DNA of 59,740 bases from Actinomycetales bacterium JB111 (GTDB lineage Bacteria > Actinomycetota > Actinomycetes > Actinomycetales > Actinomycetaceae), in assembly GCA_900163555.1 (NCBI GenBank), contig FUHX01000076.1:1-59740 (forward strand). Direction: 5' to 3'. The position numbers and the translations under genes were made by a program. The notes beneath the pieces were generated by a model. It had not been told where the DNA came from. It saw nothing but the letters and a program-made list of their open reading frames with translations, and made no database searches. Below, one piece after another: positions 1 through 8,265 of this stretch (its first letter is position 1; each line of letters begins with the position of its first letter).

Positions 1-373
1 CTCCTACACGGACAGCGACGCGCTCAACGGACTACACCCTCGTTCGAGAAGAGCCGAGAATGCTCGGCACGACATTCTTCGCGTGATTTGTCGCGCCATT
101 TCCCGCAACGTGACGCGCGTCATTTCAGGCCCTATTTCCGGCCGACGTGGCCAGTCCGTCGCTCAGGTCGCTCCGAAGCTCCCGAGGTGGGGGAGGGGGC
201 GCCGGCCACGCCTCTGACCTGCACGAACGCCCCCCTCGAGCCTTCCGTGCCGGCCCGGCCGCACCTCGCTGAGCCCCGTTTTCCGAGACCCTGAGAACGC
301 CGAAAAATAACCCGCTCGCAGTGCACAGACCGACCCATGATGAATCCACATGATGATCCATCGTGAACTTCTG
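1..373. other. No supported gene; small hairpin at 53-68
   Basis: No open frame here has recognisable protein features or a good start. A perfect 6-bp hairpin (GCCGAG, loop AATG, CTCGGC) lies at 53-68. An overlapping inverted repeat AGAATG...CATTCT spans 57-78. Either could be the tail of a terminator for a gene left of the window, but no clean T-run follows. An imperfect direct repeat, CATGATGAATCCA (336-348) then CATGATGATCCA (349-360), sits just upstream of the promoter proposed for the next operon and could be a regulator site. Confidence 0.4.
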
Positions 374-410
374 TTGGACGTACGCACGATCCCCTTTCTA
401 GGTTGGAGCC
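374..410 (+). promoter_or_regulatory. Putative promoter of the organosulfur operon, leaderless start
   Basis: A -35-like TTGGAC (374-379) and a -10-like TAGGTT (399-404, matching TAnnnT) are 19 bp apart. The -10 lies 6 bases before the ATG at 411, so transcription would begin at or next to that ATG, giving the leaderless mRNA common in actinobacteria. The tandem CATGATGA repeat at 336-360 is immediately upstream. The promoter is read by eye. Confidence 0.4.
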
Positions 411-527
411 ATGAGAAGGATTCCGGAGTGTCGCCCCGGCCAGGCCTGCGTGAGCATGCAGCCCTGTCCGGCGATGCGCCGCGCCCCGCGAATGCCGCGG
501 GCGACCGGAGCCCGCACCGCCCGCTGA
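411..527 (+). CDS. Putative cysteine-containing leader peptide (38 aa)
   Basis: This is a short frame from ATG to TGA encoding 38 residues. It has three cysteines close together (residues 7, 13 and 19, in ECRPGQACVSMQPCP) and an Arg-rich tail. It begins at the expected transcription start, so it would be translated from the first base of the mRNA. Small cysteine-containing leader peptides are known ahead of sulfur-assimilation genes in actinobacteria, where ribosome behaviour at Cys codons reports cysteine supply. The position here, ahead of a rhodanese and sulfonate-type monooxygenase operon, fits that role. Its expression and function are inferred. It could instead be an untranslated frame. 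Confidence 0.45.
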   Translation: MRRIPECRPGQACVSMQPCPAMRRAPRMPRATGARTAR

Positions 528-696
528 CCGCCTCCCGCGCCCAGCCAGGCCCAGCCCCACCTCTCCCGGTCGCCACCCGCCGGCCAGGCCCTACCGGCCG
601 CCGGCCCCGCCGCCGCACCTCGCGCCCCGGCACCCCTTCGCGGGCCCAGGCCCTTCATGGCTCGGCCCGCCCGTCACCGAAAGGCACACCCCACCC
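528..696 (+). promoter_or_regulatory. C-rich, G-poor leader, possible Rho-dependent attenuator
   Basis: Between the leader-peptide stop and the rhodanese start the RNA would be unusually rich in C and poor in G, with about twice as many C as G over 541-660 by hand count. Such unstructured C-rich RNA is the usual character of Rho loading sites. Together with the cysteine-containing leader it suggests attenuation of the operon, but no alternative hairpins were worked out. A GAAAGG Shine-Dalgarno-like element at 679-684 serves the next gene. Confidence 0.35.
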
Positions 697-1563
697 ATGT
701 CTGTCCTCATCACCCCGCGCGAGCTCGACGAGCTGAGCCGCACGACCGAGGTGAGGGTTCTCGACGTCCGCTGGACGCTCGCGAAGCCCGACGGCCGCGA
801 CGACCACCTCGCTGGCCACCTGCCCGGCGCCGTGTACGTCGACCTCGACAACGAGCTCGCCGGCCACGGCGAGCCGACGGACGGCCGCCACCCCCTGCCC
901 GCCGTCGCCGATCTTCAGGCCGCCGCCCGCCGCTGGGGCGTCAACACTGGCACGACCGTCGTCGTGCACGACGAGTCCGCGGGCTTGTCCGCCGCCCGCG
1001 CCTGGTGGCTGCTGCGCTGGGCCGGCATCGCCGACGTCCGCATCCTCGACGGCGGCCTGCGCGCCTGGCGCGAGGCCGGCCTGCCCGTCGAGACCGGCCC
1101 GGTCGACGTCGCGGAAGGCGACGTCGAGCTGAGCGAAGGCCACCTGCCCACCCTCACCACCCAGGAGGCGGGCGCCCTGCCGCGCACCGGCGTCCTGCTC
1201 GACGCCCGCGCACCCGAGCGGTACCGCGGCGAGACCGAGCCGATCGACCCGCGGGCCGGCCACGTCCCGGGCGCGCTCAGCGCGCCCACGGGCGAGAACG
1301 TCACCGACGACGGCGTCTTCCGCCCCGCCGCCGAGCTCGCCCAGCGCTTCGCCGCCCTCGGCGCGACGCCCGGCACCGCCGTCGGGGTCTACTGCGGCTC
1401 CGGAGTGACGGCCGCCCACCAGGTGGCGGCGCTCGCCGTCGCCGGCGTGGACGCGGCCCTCTACCCGGGCTCGTGGTCCGCCTGGTCCAACGACCCCACC
1501 CTCCCAGTTGCCGTCGGGGACGAGCTCGACGCCACCCGCACCCCCGAAGGAGCCCACTCATGA
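697..1563 (+). CDS. Rhodanese-type sulfurtransferase (thiosulfate/3-mercaptopyruvate)
   Basis: A 288-residue two-domain rhodanese that transfers sulfane sulfur from thiosulfate or 3-mercaptopyruvate to a thiophilic acceptor. The N-terminal inactive domain carries the LDVRW motif near residue 25. The C-terminal domain has the LLDAR(A)PERYRGETEPIDPRAGHVPGA pattern and the active-site loop CGSGVTA with the persulfide cysteine at about residue 233. The CGSGVTA loop is nearer to mercaptopyruvate sulfurtransferases, while annotation pipelines often call such actinobacterial proteins thiosulfate sulfurtransferases. The start at 697 has GAAAGG upstream and follows the C-rich leader. The stop overlaps the next ATG (ATGA), so it is the first enzyme of the coupled operon, probably handling released sulfur. 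Confidence 0.9.
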   Translation: MSVLITPRELDELSRTTEVRVLDVRWTLAKPDGRDDHLAGHLPGAVYVDLDNELAGHGEPTDGRHPLPAVADLQAAARRWGVNTGTTVVVHDESAGLSAARAWWLLRWAGIADVRILDGGLRAWREAGLPVETGPVDVAEGDVELSEGHLPTLTTQEAGALPRTGVLLDARAPERYRGETEPIDPRAGHVPGALSAPTGENVTDDGVFRPAAELAQRFAALGATPGTAVGVYCGSGVTAAHQVAALAVAGVDAALYPGSWSAWSNDPTLPVAVGDELDATRTPEGAHS

Positions 1564-2726
1564 CCGTCGAATTCATCTCCGCCAGCTTCGTCAACAGGTC
1601 CACCGAGCTGAACCCCATACCCGGGCTGGGCATCGACCGCGACTTCCTCGTCCGGTACGCCCGCACGCTCGACGACTACGGCTTCGACTACACGCTGCTG
1701 CCCTACGCGTCCGGCGGGTACGACCCGTTCACGGTCGCCTCGGCGATCACGCAGCACACCTCGCACGTGCGCCCGATCGTCGCGCTGCGGCCGAACACGA
1801 TGCACCCGACCGTCGCCGCCAAGCAGCTCGCGACGATCGACCAGCTCTCCGACGGCCGCGCCACCGTCCACATCATCTCCGGCGGCTCCGACACCGAGCA
1901 GGCCCGCGAGGGGGACCGCCTGCCGAAGCCCGAGCGCTACGCCCGCGCCGCGGAGTACATCGAGATCCTGCGCAAGGTGTGGGCGAGCAGCGAGCCCTTC
2001 GACCATGCCGGCACCTACTACTCGTTCGAGAACTTCCGCGCGAACTACCGCCCGCTGAACGGCACGATCCCCGTGTCCGTCGGCGGCTCGTCGGCCGAGG
2101 CGTACCAGGTCGGCGGCTCGCTCGGCGACATCTTCGGGCTGTGGGGCGAGCCCCTGGCCGAGACGCGCGAGCAGATCGCCGCCGTGAACGAGCAGGCCGC
2201 GCTCGTGGGCCGTACCGACCGCCCCCGCATCTGGGTGACGTTCCGGCCGATCATCGCGCCGACCGAGGAGCTGGCCTGGGAGAAGGCCCACCGCACGCTC
2301 GACGCCCTCGCCAACCCGGCCTCCCAGCTGCAGCGTGGTCGGGAGCTGGCACAGGACCGCCCGCAGAACGTCGGCTCCCAGCGCCTGCTCGACATCGCCG
2401 CGCGCGGCGAGCTGCACGACCGGGCCCTGTGGACCCCGACGGCGACCGCCACCAACGCCCAGGGCGCGTCCACCGCGCTGGTCGGCACGCCCGAGACGGT
2501 CGCCGCCGCGATCCTCGACTACGTCGACCTCGGCGCCGACCTCATCTCGATCCGCGGCTACGACAACATCAACGACGCCATCGACTACGGCCGCGAGATC
2601 CTCCCGCTCGTCCGCGAGGGGGTCGCCGAGCGCGAGCGCGCCGCGGCGAAGGTCGCCGAGGCCGAGGCCGAGGAGACCGCCCGCAAGGCGGCCGCCGGCG
2701 CGACCCTCGAGGGGGCAAACCGATGA
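1560..2726 (+). CDS. LLM-class flavin-dependent monooxygenase, SsuD-like
   Basis: A 388-residue luciferase-like monooxygenase of the alkanesulfonate monooxygenase (SsuD) type. These enzymes use FMNH2 and O2 to cleave a C-S bond and release sulfite. Family signatures include the N-terminal strand EFISASFVN, the RPNTMHPTVAAKQLATID segment and SDGRATVHIISGG near residue 100, then PVSVGGSSAEAYQVG near residue 175. A charged Ala/Glu-rich tail occupies the last 30 or so residues. The ATG overlaps the upstream TGA and the stop overlaps the next ATG, so it is coupled on both sides. The true substrate cannot be read from sequence. Flavin reductases at the operon end would supply FMNH2. Confidence 0.88.
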   Translation: MTVEFISASFVNRSTELNPIPGLGIDRDFLVRYARTLDDYGFDYTLLPYASGGYDPFTVASAITQHTSHVRPIVALRPNTMHPTVAAKQLATIDQLSDGRATVHIISGGSDTEQAREGDRLPKPERYARAAEYIEILRKVWASSEPFDHAGTYYSFENFRANYRPLNGTIPVSVGGSSAEAYQVGGSLGDIFGLWGEPLAETREQIAAVNEQAALVGRTDRPRIWVTFRPIIAPTEELAWEKAHRTLDALANPASQLQRGRELAQDRPQNVGSQRLLDIAARGELHDRALWTPTATATNAQGASTALVGTPETVAAAILDYVDLGADLISIRGYDNINDAIDYGREILPLVREGVAERERAAAKVAEAEAEETARKAAAGATLEGANR

Positions 2727-4387
2727 GCCGCGCCTCCCGTCCCGCCCCGACGGCGGCCCGCACCGCCACGCGGGCCCGCACCACCGCCACGATCACCGGC
2801 CGGGCCGCCCTCCTCGCCGCCACCGCGCTCGTCCTGTCCGCCTGCGCGGGCGCCGACGGCGCCGAGGGGGGCGGCGGCGACGGCGAGCCCCAGGTGGGCG
2901 GTACGCTCCGCGTCGGGCTGAACACCGAGGTCGCGTGCGCCGACCCGCACCAGAACTCCTCCAACGTGGTCATCTTCGTGACCCGGCAGATCGCGGACTC
3001 GCTGACGGACCAGGACCCGGAGACCGGCGAGATCGTGCCGTGGCTCGCCTCCGACTGGGAGGTGAACGACGACGCCACGCAGTACACGTTCACCCTGCGC
3101 GACGACATCACCTTCAGCGACGGCACCCCGCTGGACGCCGAGGCCGTCGCCGCCAACTTCGACACGATCATCGAGGAGGGGCCCGCGGTCAGCCCGCTCG
3201 CCACCACCTACCTCGACGGGTACGCGTCGGCCGAGGCCATCGACGCGACCACCCTGCAGGTGAACTTCGACCGCCCGAACGTCCAGTTCCTCCAGGGCAC
3301 CGCCACCGTCACGCTCGGCATCCTCTCGCCGGACACCCTGGCGGCCAGCCCCGAGGAGCGGTGCGCGGGCGACGTGGTCGCGTCGGGCCCGTTCGTCTAC
3401 GACAGCTACGTGCCGGACAGCGAGGTCGTCCTCACGGCCCGCGAGGACTACGACTGGTCCTCCGACGTCGCGACCCACGACGGCCGCGCCTACCTCGACG
3501 CCATCGAGTTCCCGGTCCTCCCGGAGTCCGGCGTCCGCTCCGGCCAGCTGCGCTCCGGCGAGCTCGACGTCGACACGATCCCGCTCACCGAGGACGTGCC
3601 GGGCTTCGAGGGCAACGGGTTCGGCGTCACCGGCCGCCCGTACCCCGGCGTCGCCGTCAACCTCATCCCCAACCTCGAGCGGCCGCTCACCTCGGACGTC
3701 AACGTCCGCCGCGCGGTCCTCCTCGGCACCGACCGGGAGGAGCTCGTGGGGGGCCTGTTCACCGAGTACGACCAGGTGGCCACCAGCGTCATCACCTCCG
3801 AGACCCCGCTGTTCGAGCCCGTCGAGGGCATCGAGTACAACCCGGAGGAGGCCGCCGCCCTGCTGGAGGAGTCCGGCTGGGAGCTCGGCGCCGACGGCAT
3901 CCGCGAGCGCGACGGCGAGCGGCTCACCCTGCGGGCGGTCTACCACCTCGGCCGGCAGGCGGAGCCGATGATGGAGCTCCTGCAGTCCCAGCTCCGCGAG
4001 ATCGGCATCGACCTCCAGCTCGTCCTCGGGGCGCCGGGCGACCTCGCCCAGCTCGAGGCCGACGGCGAATGGGACCTCTGGTACACCCCGTTCCACCGGG
4101 CCGAGGCGGACTCGGCCCGCGCGGTCTTCGGGATCAACGGCCGCAACCAGAACCGCGCCGACGAGGAGCGGCCGGTGGACGAGCTCCTCCAGGCGCAGTC
4201 CGAGGAGACCGACGAGTCAGCGCGCACCCGGCTCATCACCGAGGCCTCCCAGGAGCTCGTCGACGAGGCGTACGCGATCCCGCTGTACGAGCTCGCCGGC
4301 GTCATGACCTACCGCGACGTCGTCCACGACTTCACCTTCGAGGCCAGCTCCCGCCTGTGGCTGTACGACACCTGGATCGAACAGTGA
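2723..4387 (+). CDS. ABC transporter substrate-binding lipoprotein, family 5
   Basis: A 554-residue extracellular solute-binding protein of the peptide/nickel/opine family (SBP_bac_5). The N terminus is Arg-rich, followed by a hydrophobic stretch and the lipobox LSAC with lipid-anchored Cys at residue 41, so it is a lipoprotein facing outward. The mature part begins with the family pattern GGTLRVGLN and contains the typical YTFTLRDDITFSDGTPLDAEAVAANFD segment near residue 130. It is placed directly before two permeases and a fused ATPase and is therefore the specificity component of this importer. The family binds peptides, nickel chelates, glutathione and assorted small molecules. Its place among monooxygenases argues for a sulfur compound, which is inference. 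Confidence 0.9.
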   Translation: MSRASRPAPTAARTATRARTTATITGRAALLAATALVLSACAGADGAEGGGGDGEPQVGGTLRVGLNTEVACADPHQNSSNVVIFVTRQIADSLTDQDPETGEIVPWLASDWEVNDDATQYTFTLRDDITFSDGTPLDAEAVAANFDTIIEEGPAVSPLATTYLDGYASAEAIDATTLQVNFDRPNVQFLQGTATVTLGILSPDTLAASPEERCAGDVVASGPFVYDSYVPDSEVVLTAREDYDWSSDVATHDGRAYLDAIEFPVLPESGVRSGQLRSGELDVDTIPLTEDVPGFEGNGFGVTGRPYPGVAVNLIPNLERPLTSDVNVRRAVLLGTDREELVGGLFTEYDQVATSVITSETPLFEPVEGIEYNPEEAAALLEESGWELGADGIRERDGERLTLRAVYHLGRQAEPMMELLQSQLREIGIDLQLVLGAPGDLAQLEADGEWDLWYTPFHRAEADSARAVFGINGRNQNRADEERPVDELLQAQSEETDESARTRLITEASQELVDEAYAIPLYELAGVMTYRDVVHDFTFEASSRLWLYDTWIEQ

Positions 4388-4388
4388 C

Positions 4389-5477
4389 ATGAGCGCCACG
4401 GAACTCATCGCGGCGGGGAACGCCCCCGCCCCCGACGCCGACCACGGACCGGGTGCACCGGCCTCGGCCGGTCCGGGCGAGCCGTCGGGTCCGGGCGGGC
4501 CGGCTGCGGCCGGCCGCCCGGCCCGCCGCCGGGGCGGCTGGTACGTCCTGCGGCGCCTGGGGGAGGGCGTGCTCGTCCTGTGGGGGACGTTCACCCTCGC
4601 GTTCGCGCTGCTCCAGCGCCTGCCGGGCGACGCGGTCTCGATCCGCCTCGGCGGCGAGGGCGCCACCCTCTCCACCGAGGAGATCGCCCGGATCCGCGCC
4701 GAGATGGGCTACGACGACCCGTTCCTCGTCCGCTACTGGCGGGACCTGGTCGACCTCGTCCAGGGGGACCTCGGCCACTCGCTGTTCTCCGGCGAGCCGG
4801 TCGTCTCGGCGATCACCAGGGTCGTCCCGCACACGGCCTTCATCGCCCTGGTCGCGGTCCTCCTCGGCGGCGCCGTCGGGCTCGTGCTCGGTTCCGTCGC
4901 CGCGACGACCCGCTCGCGGCGCCTGCGCTGCGTGGTCCTCGCCCTGCCGCCGCTCGGGGTAAGCATCCCGACCTTCGCGGTCGCGCTCGTCCTCATCCAG
5001 GTCGTCGCCTTCAGCTGGCGGCTGCTGCCCTCCAGCGGCAACGACGGGCTCGCCGCGGCGATCCTGCCGATCCTCACGCTCTCCCTGCCGGTCATCGCGA
5101 CCGTCACGCAGATCTTCACCCGGTCCCTGGACTCGGTCCTCGCCCAGGGCTACGTGGCGACGGCCGTGACCAAGGGCGCAGGCCGCCGTCGGGTGCTCCT
5201 TGCCCACGGCCTGCGGAACGCGGCCGGTCCCACACTCACGGTGGCCGGGCTGATCGCGGGCAACCTGCTCGCCGGCGCGATCGTCACCGAGACGGTCTTC
5301 GCCCGCGAGGGCCTCGGCCGGCTCACGGTGACCGCCGTGACGCAGCGCGACATGCCGCTGCTGCAGGGGATCGTCCTGTTCGCCGCCCTCGTCTTCGTCG
5401 TCATCAACATCCTCGTCGACCTCGCCTACCCGCTGCTCGATCGCCGCGTCCGCCTGGAAGGAGAACGCAGATGGTGA
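4389..5477 (+). CDS. ABC transporter permease, DppB/OppB-type
   Basis: A 362-residue inner-membrane permease of the dipeptide/oligopeptide transporter family. It has about 55 Ala/Gly/Pro-rich cytoplasmic residues, then a first membrane span (LVLWGTFTLAFALLQRL). The large extracytoplasmic loop with GDAVSIRLG and PFLVRYWRDLVDLVQGDLG is typical of DppB. Five further spans follow, and the EAA-like loop falls around ATAVTKGAGRRRVLLAHGLRNA near residue 260. It starts one base after the binding-protein stop. The long N-terminal extension is unusual, and the start could be internal, but no internal start is better placed. Confidence 0.9.
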   Translation: MSATELIAAGNAPAPDADHGPGAPASAGPGEPSGPGGPAAAGRPARRRGGWYVLRRLGEGVLVLWGTFTLAFALLQRLPGDAVSIRLGGEGATLSTEEIARIRAEMGYDDPFLVRYWRDLVDLVQGDLGHSLFSGEPVVSAITRVVPHTAFIALVAVLLGGAVGLVLGSVAATTRSRRLRCVVLALPPLGVSIPTFAVALVLIQVVAFSWRLLPSSGNDGLAAAILPILTLSLPVIATVTQIFTRSLDSVLAQGYVATAVTKGAGRRRVLLAHGLRNAAGPTLTVAGLIAGNLLAGAIVTETVFAREGLGRLTVTAVTQRDMPLLQGIVLFAALVFVVINILVDLAYPLLDRRVRLEGERRW

Positions 5478-6430
5478 CCACGACCGAGAACCGGCCGGAC
5501 GTCGCAGGTGGGCCCGCCGAGGCGCCCGCCGCCACGGCACCCGCCCCGACGACGGCGGCCGGCCCGGCCCCCGTGAACGCACCGACCCCGCGCGGGCCGG
5601 GCGCCGCCGCACGGTTCCTCCTCCACCTCCCGCCGTTCGGCGTGCTGCTGTCGATCGCGCTGGTGACGGCCGCGATCGTGGCCGCCTTCGTGCCGGACGC
5701 GATCGCCCCGTACTCGCCGATCGAGGGCGAGATCCTGGACAAGCTGCTCCCGCCGGACGCCACGCACCTGTTCGGGACCGACCACCTGGGCCGCGACGTC
5801 TTCTCCCGCGTCGTCCACGGGTCGGCGCTGTCGCTGCAGGCGACCGCGATCGCCGTCGGGCTGGCCCTCGGCGTCGGCTCCCTGCTCGGACTGCTCGCCG
5901 GCTTCGTCGGCGGCCTCGTCGACACGATCATCATGCGTGTCGTCGACGTCCTCCTCGCGATCCCCTCCCTGCTGCTGTCGCTCGCCGTCGTCGCCTCCCT
6001 CGGCTTCGGCATCCGGAACGTCGCGATCGCCGTCGGCATCGGCTCGGTCGCCTCGTTCGCCCGCGTCACCCGAGCCGAGGCGCTGCGGGTCCGCGGCAGC
6101 GACTACGTGGAGGCGGCCCGCATCCTCGGCGCGAACAAGACGACCACCGTCCTGCGCCACGGCGTGCCGAACTCGATCGGCCCCGCCATCGTCCTTGCCG
6201 CCCTCGAGCTCGGGTACGCCGTCCTCGCCGTCTCCGCGCTCAGCTACCTCGGCTACGGCGAGCCGCCGCCCGCACCGGAGTGGGGAAAGATCGTGGCCGA
6301 GGGGCGTAACTACCTGCCCGCCGCCTGGTGGATCACCGCCCTGCCGAGCGCCGTCATCGCCGCCGTCGTGCTGTCGATGAACCGCATCTCCCGCTGGCTC
6401 GACACCGTCCTCGGAGGTGCTGCCCGATGA
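5471..6430 (+). CDS. ABC transporter permease, DppC/OppC-type
   Basis: A 319-residue partner permease of the same importer. After an Ala/Pro-rich cytoplasmic N terminus of about 45 residues it has the first span, then the family-diagnostic segment HLFGTDHLGRDVFSRVVHGS near residue 100. The transmembrane-domain core follows, with the EAA loop EAARILGANKTTTVLRHGVPN near residue 220 and the C-terminal SYLGYGEPPPAPEWGKIVAEG motif. The ATG overlaps the last codons of the upstream permease (ATGGTGA) and its stop overlaps the next ATG. It pairs with the preceding gene to form the membrane channel. Confidence 0.9.
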   Translation: MVTTTENRPDVAGGPAEAPAATAPAPTTAAGPAPVNAPTPRGPGAAARFLLHLPPFGVLLSIALVTAAIVAAFVPDAIAPYSPIEGEILDKLLPPDATHLFGTDHLGRDVFSRVVHGSALSLQATAIAVGLALGVGSLLGLLAGFVGGLVDTIIMRVVDVLLAIPSLLLSLAVVASLGFGIRNVAIAVGIGSVASFARVTRAEALRVRGSDYVEAARILGANKTTTVLRHGVPNSIGPAIVLAALELGYAVLAVSALSYLGYGEPPPAPEWGKIVAEGRNYLPAAWWITALPSAVIAAVVLSMNRISRWLDTVLGGAAR

Positions 6431-8265
6431 GTGCCATCCAGCTCGCCGCTCCCGCCGCTCCCGCCACGGAGTCGCTGTCCGCCGACGAGTCGGCCCCGGG
6501 GCCCACCCGCCCCGAGACCGTCCTCAGCGTCCGCGACCTCGGCGTCACCTACTCCGGCCGCTCCGGCGCCGTCGACGCCGTGCGGTCCGTGTCCTTCGAC
6601 GTGCCGGCCGGGTCCACGGTCGCCATCGTCGGCGAGTCCGGCTCGGGCAAGTCGACGTCGGCGCACGCCATCGTCGGCGCGCTCGCCCGGGCCGCGAGGC
6701 GCCCCACCGGGCAGGTCCTGCTCGGCGACCGCGACCTGCTCACCCTGCGCGAGCGCGACCTCAGGGACGTGCGCGGCCGGCACATCGGGTTCGTCCCGCA
6801 GGACCCAGGGTCCTCGCTGAACCCCACCACCCGGATCGGCCCGCAGGTCGCCGAGGTGCTGCGCATCCACCGCGTGCTGCCGAAGGAGCAGTGGCGCGGG
6901 CGCGTCATCGAGCTCCTCGAGCGGGTCGGCGTCGACCGGCCCGAGCAGCGGTACGGGCAGTACCCGCACGAGCTGTCCGGCGGGCAGCGTCAGCGTGTGC
7001 TCATCGCGATCGCGCTGGCCGCCCGCCCGCGGCTCGTGATCGCGGACGAGCCGACGAGCGCGCTCGACGCCACCGTGAGCCGCCGCGTCCTCGACCACCT
7101 CGCCGCGCTCGCGCACGAGGACGAGGTCGCGACACTGCTCATCACGCACGACCTGCCGCTCGCGATCGAGCGCGCGGACCACGTGGTCGTCATGCGCGGC
7201 GGCCGGGTCGTCGAGCAGGCGGACGCTGGCACGATCCTCACCGCCCCGGCCGAGCCGTACACGCGGACCCTGCTGGCGAACACGCCCAGCTTCCAGCTGC
7301 GCACGCACGCCGCCGAGCGGCGCGTGGGTGCGGACGCCACCGGTCGGTCCGCCGACCCGGCTCCGTCGGGCGCGAACCCGGCCGAACCGGCCCCCGAGCC
7401 CGTGTCCGACCCGACGACGTCCGACTCGGCCGCCGAGCCCGCGGTCCTCGCGGCCCGCGGCCTGACGCGGGTCTTCCGGGGCCGCGGCGAACCGGTCACG
7501 GCGGTCGACGGCGTCGACCTGGACCTGCGGCCCGGGCGCACCCTCGCCCTGCTCGGGGAGTCGGGATCTGGCAAGACGACGACCGCGCGCCTCCTCCTGG
7601 GGGTCGAGCGCTCTGACTCGGGCACCGTCACCCTCGACGGAGAGCCCGTCACCGACGCCCGGGGCCGCATCCGACCGGCCGTCCGGCGCCAGATCCAGTA
7701 CGTGCACCAGAACCCGTTCGCCTCGCTCGACCCCCGCTGGTCGATCGAGCGGATCGTCCACGAGCCGCTGCGCACGCACCGCGAGGGGACCCCCGCCTCC
7801 CGGTGGGAGCGCGCGCGGGAGATGCTCGCAGCCGTCGGCCTGGGGGAGGAGCTGTGGGGCAGGCGCCCCGCGGAGCTCTCCGGCGGGCAGCGGCAGCGGG
7901 TCGCGATCGCCCGGGCCCTCGTGCTGCGGCCCCGGGTCGTCGTCCTCGACGAGCCCGTCTCCGCCCTCGACGTCACCGTCCAGGCGCAGATCCTCGACCT
8001 GCTGCACGACATCCAGGTCTCCTCGGGCGTCGCCTACCTCATCGTGACCCACGACCTGGCGGTCGCCGGGCACGTGGCGGACGACGTCGTCGTGCTCCGG
8101 GACGGCCTCGTGGTCGAGGCGGGGGACGCGGCGAGCGTCCTCGGCGCGCCCCGTCACCCGTTCACCCGCGAGCTGCTCGCGGCGGTGCCGGACCCGTTCG
8201 CGGTCCACGGCGTCGACGCGCCGGGCGCGCTCCCGGCGGGCCTCGGAACGGAGCAGGACCGATGA
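6427..8265 (+). CDS. Fused dipeptide-type ABC ATPase (DppD-DppF fusion)
   Basis: A 612-residue protein containing two complete ATPase domains that drive the importer. Domain 1 has Walker A GESGSGKS at about 69-76, signature LSGGQRQR near 184 and Walker B LVIADEPTSALD. Domain 2 has Walker A GESGSGKT at about 377-384, signature LSGGQRQR near 485 and Walker B VVVLDEPVSALD. The oligopeptide-type ATPase C-terminal extension (EPYTRTLLANTP) follows domain 1. An Ala/Pro-rich linker of about 45 residues joins the halves. One fused gene replaces the usual separate DppD and DppF, so the transporter is complete in four genes. It overlaps both neighbours by four bases. Confidence 0.92.
   Translation: MSAIQLAAPAAPATESLSADESAPGPTRPETVLSVRDLGVTYSGRSGAVDAVRSVSFDVPAGSTVAIVGESGSGKSTSAHAIVGALARAARRPTGQVLLGDRDLLTLRERDLRDVRGRHIGFVPQDPGSSLNPTTRIGPQVAEVLRIHRVLPKEQWRGRVIELLERVGVDRPEQRYGQYPHELSGGQRQRVLIAIALAARPRLVIADEPTSALDATVSRRVLDHLAALAHEDEVATLLITHDLPLAIERADHVVVMRGGRVVEQADAGTILTAPAEPYTRTLLANTPSFQLRTHAAERRVGADATGRSADPAPSGANPAEPAPEPVSDPTTSDSAAEPAVLAARGLTRVFRGRGEPVTAVDGVDLDLRPGRTLALLGESGSGKTTTARLLLGVERSDSGTVTLDGEPVTDARGRIRPAVRRQIQYVHQNPFASLDPRWSIERIVHEPLRTHREGTPASRWERAREMLAAVGLGEELWGRRPAELSGGQRQRVAIARALVLRPRVVVLDEPVSALDVTVQAQILDLLHDIQVSSGVAYLIVTHDLAVAGHVADDVVVLRDGLVVEAGDAASVLGAPRHPFTRELLAAVPDPFAVHGVDAPGALPAGLGTEQDR

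Noticed and set aside
88-361. Small frames on both strands near the left end
   Set aside because: No start context, no family similarity and low-complexity Arg/Pro content; not supported as genes.
350-736. 128-codon frame overlapping the leader region
   Set aside because: It ends inside the rhodanese gene and its composition is Arg/Pro-rich noise. The 38-codon frame at 411 has better position and a promoter.
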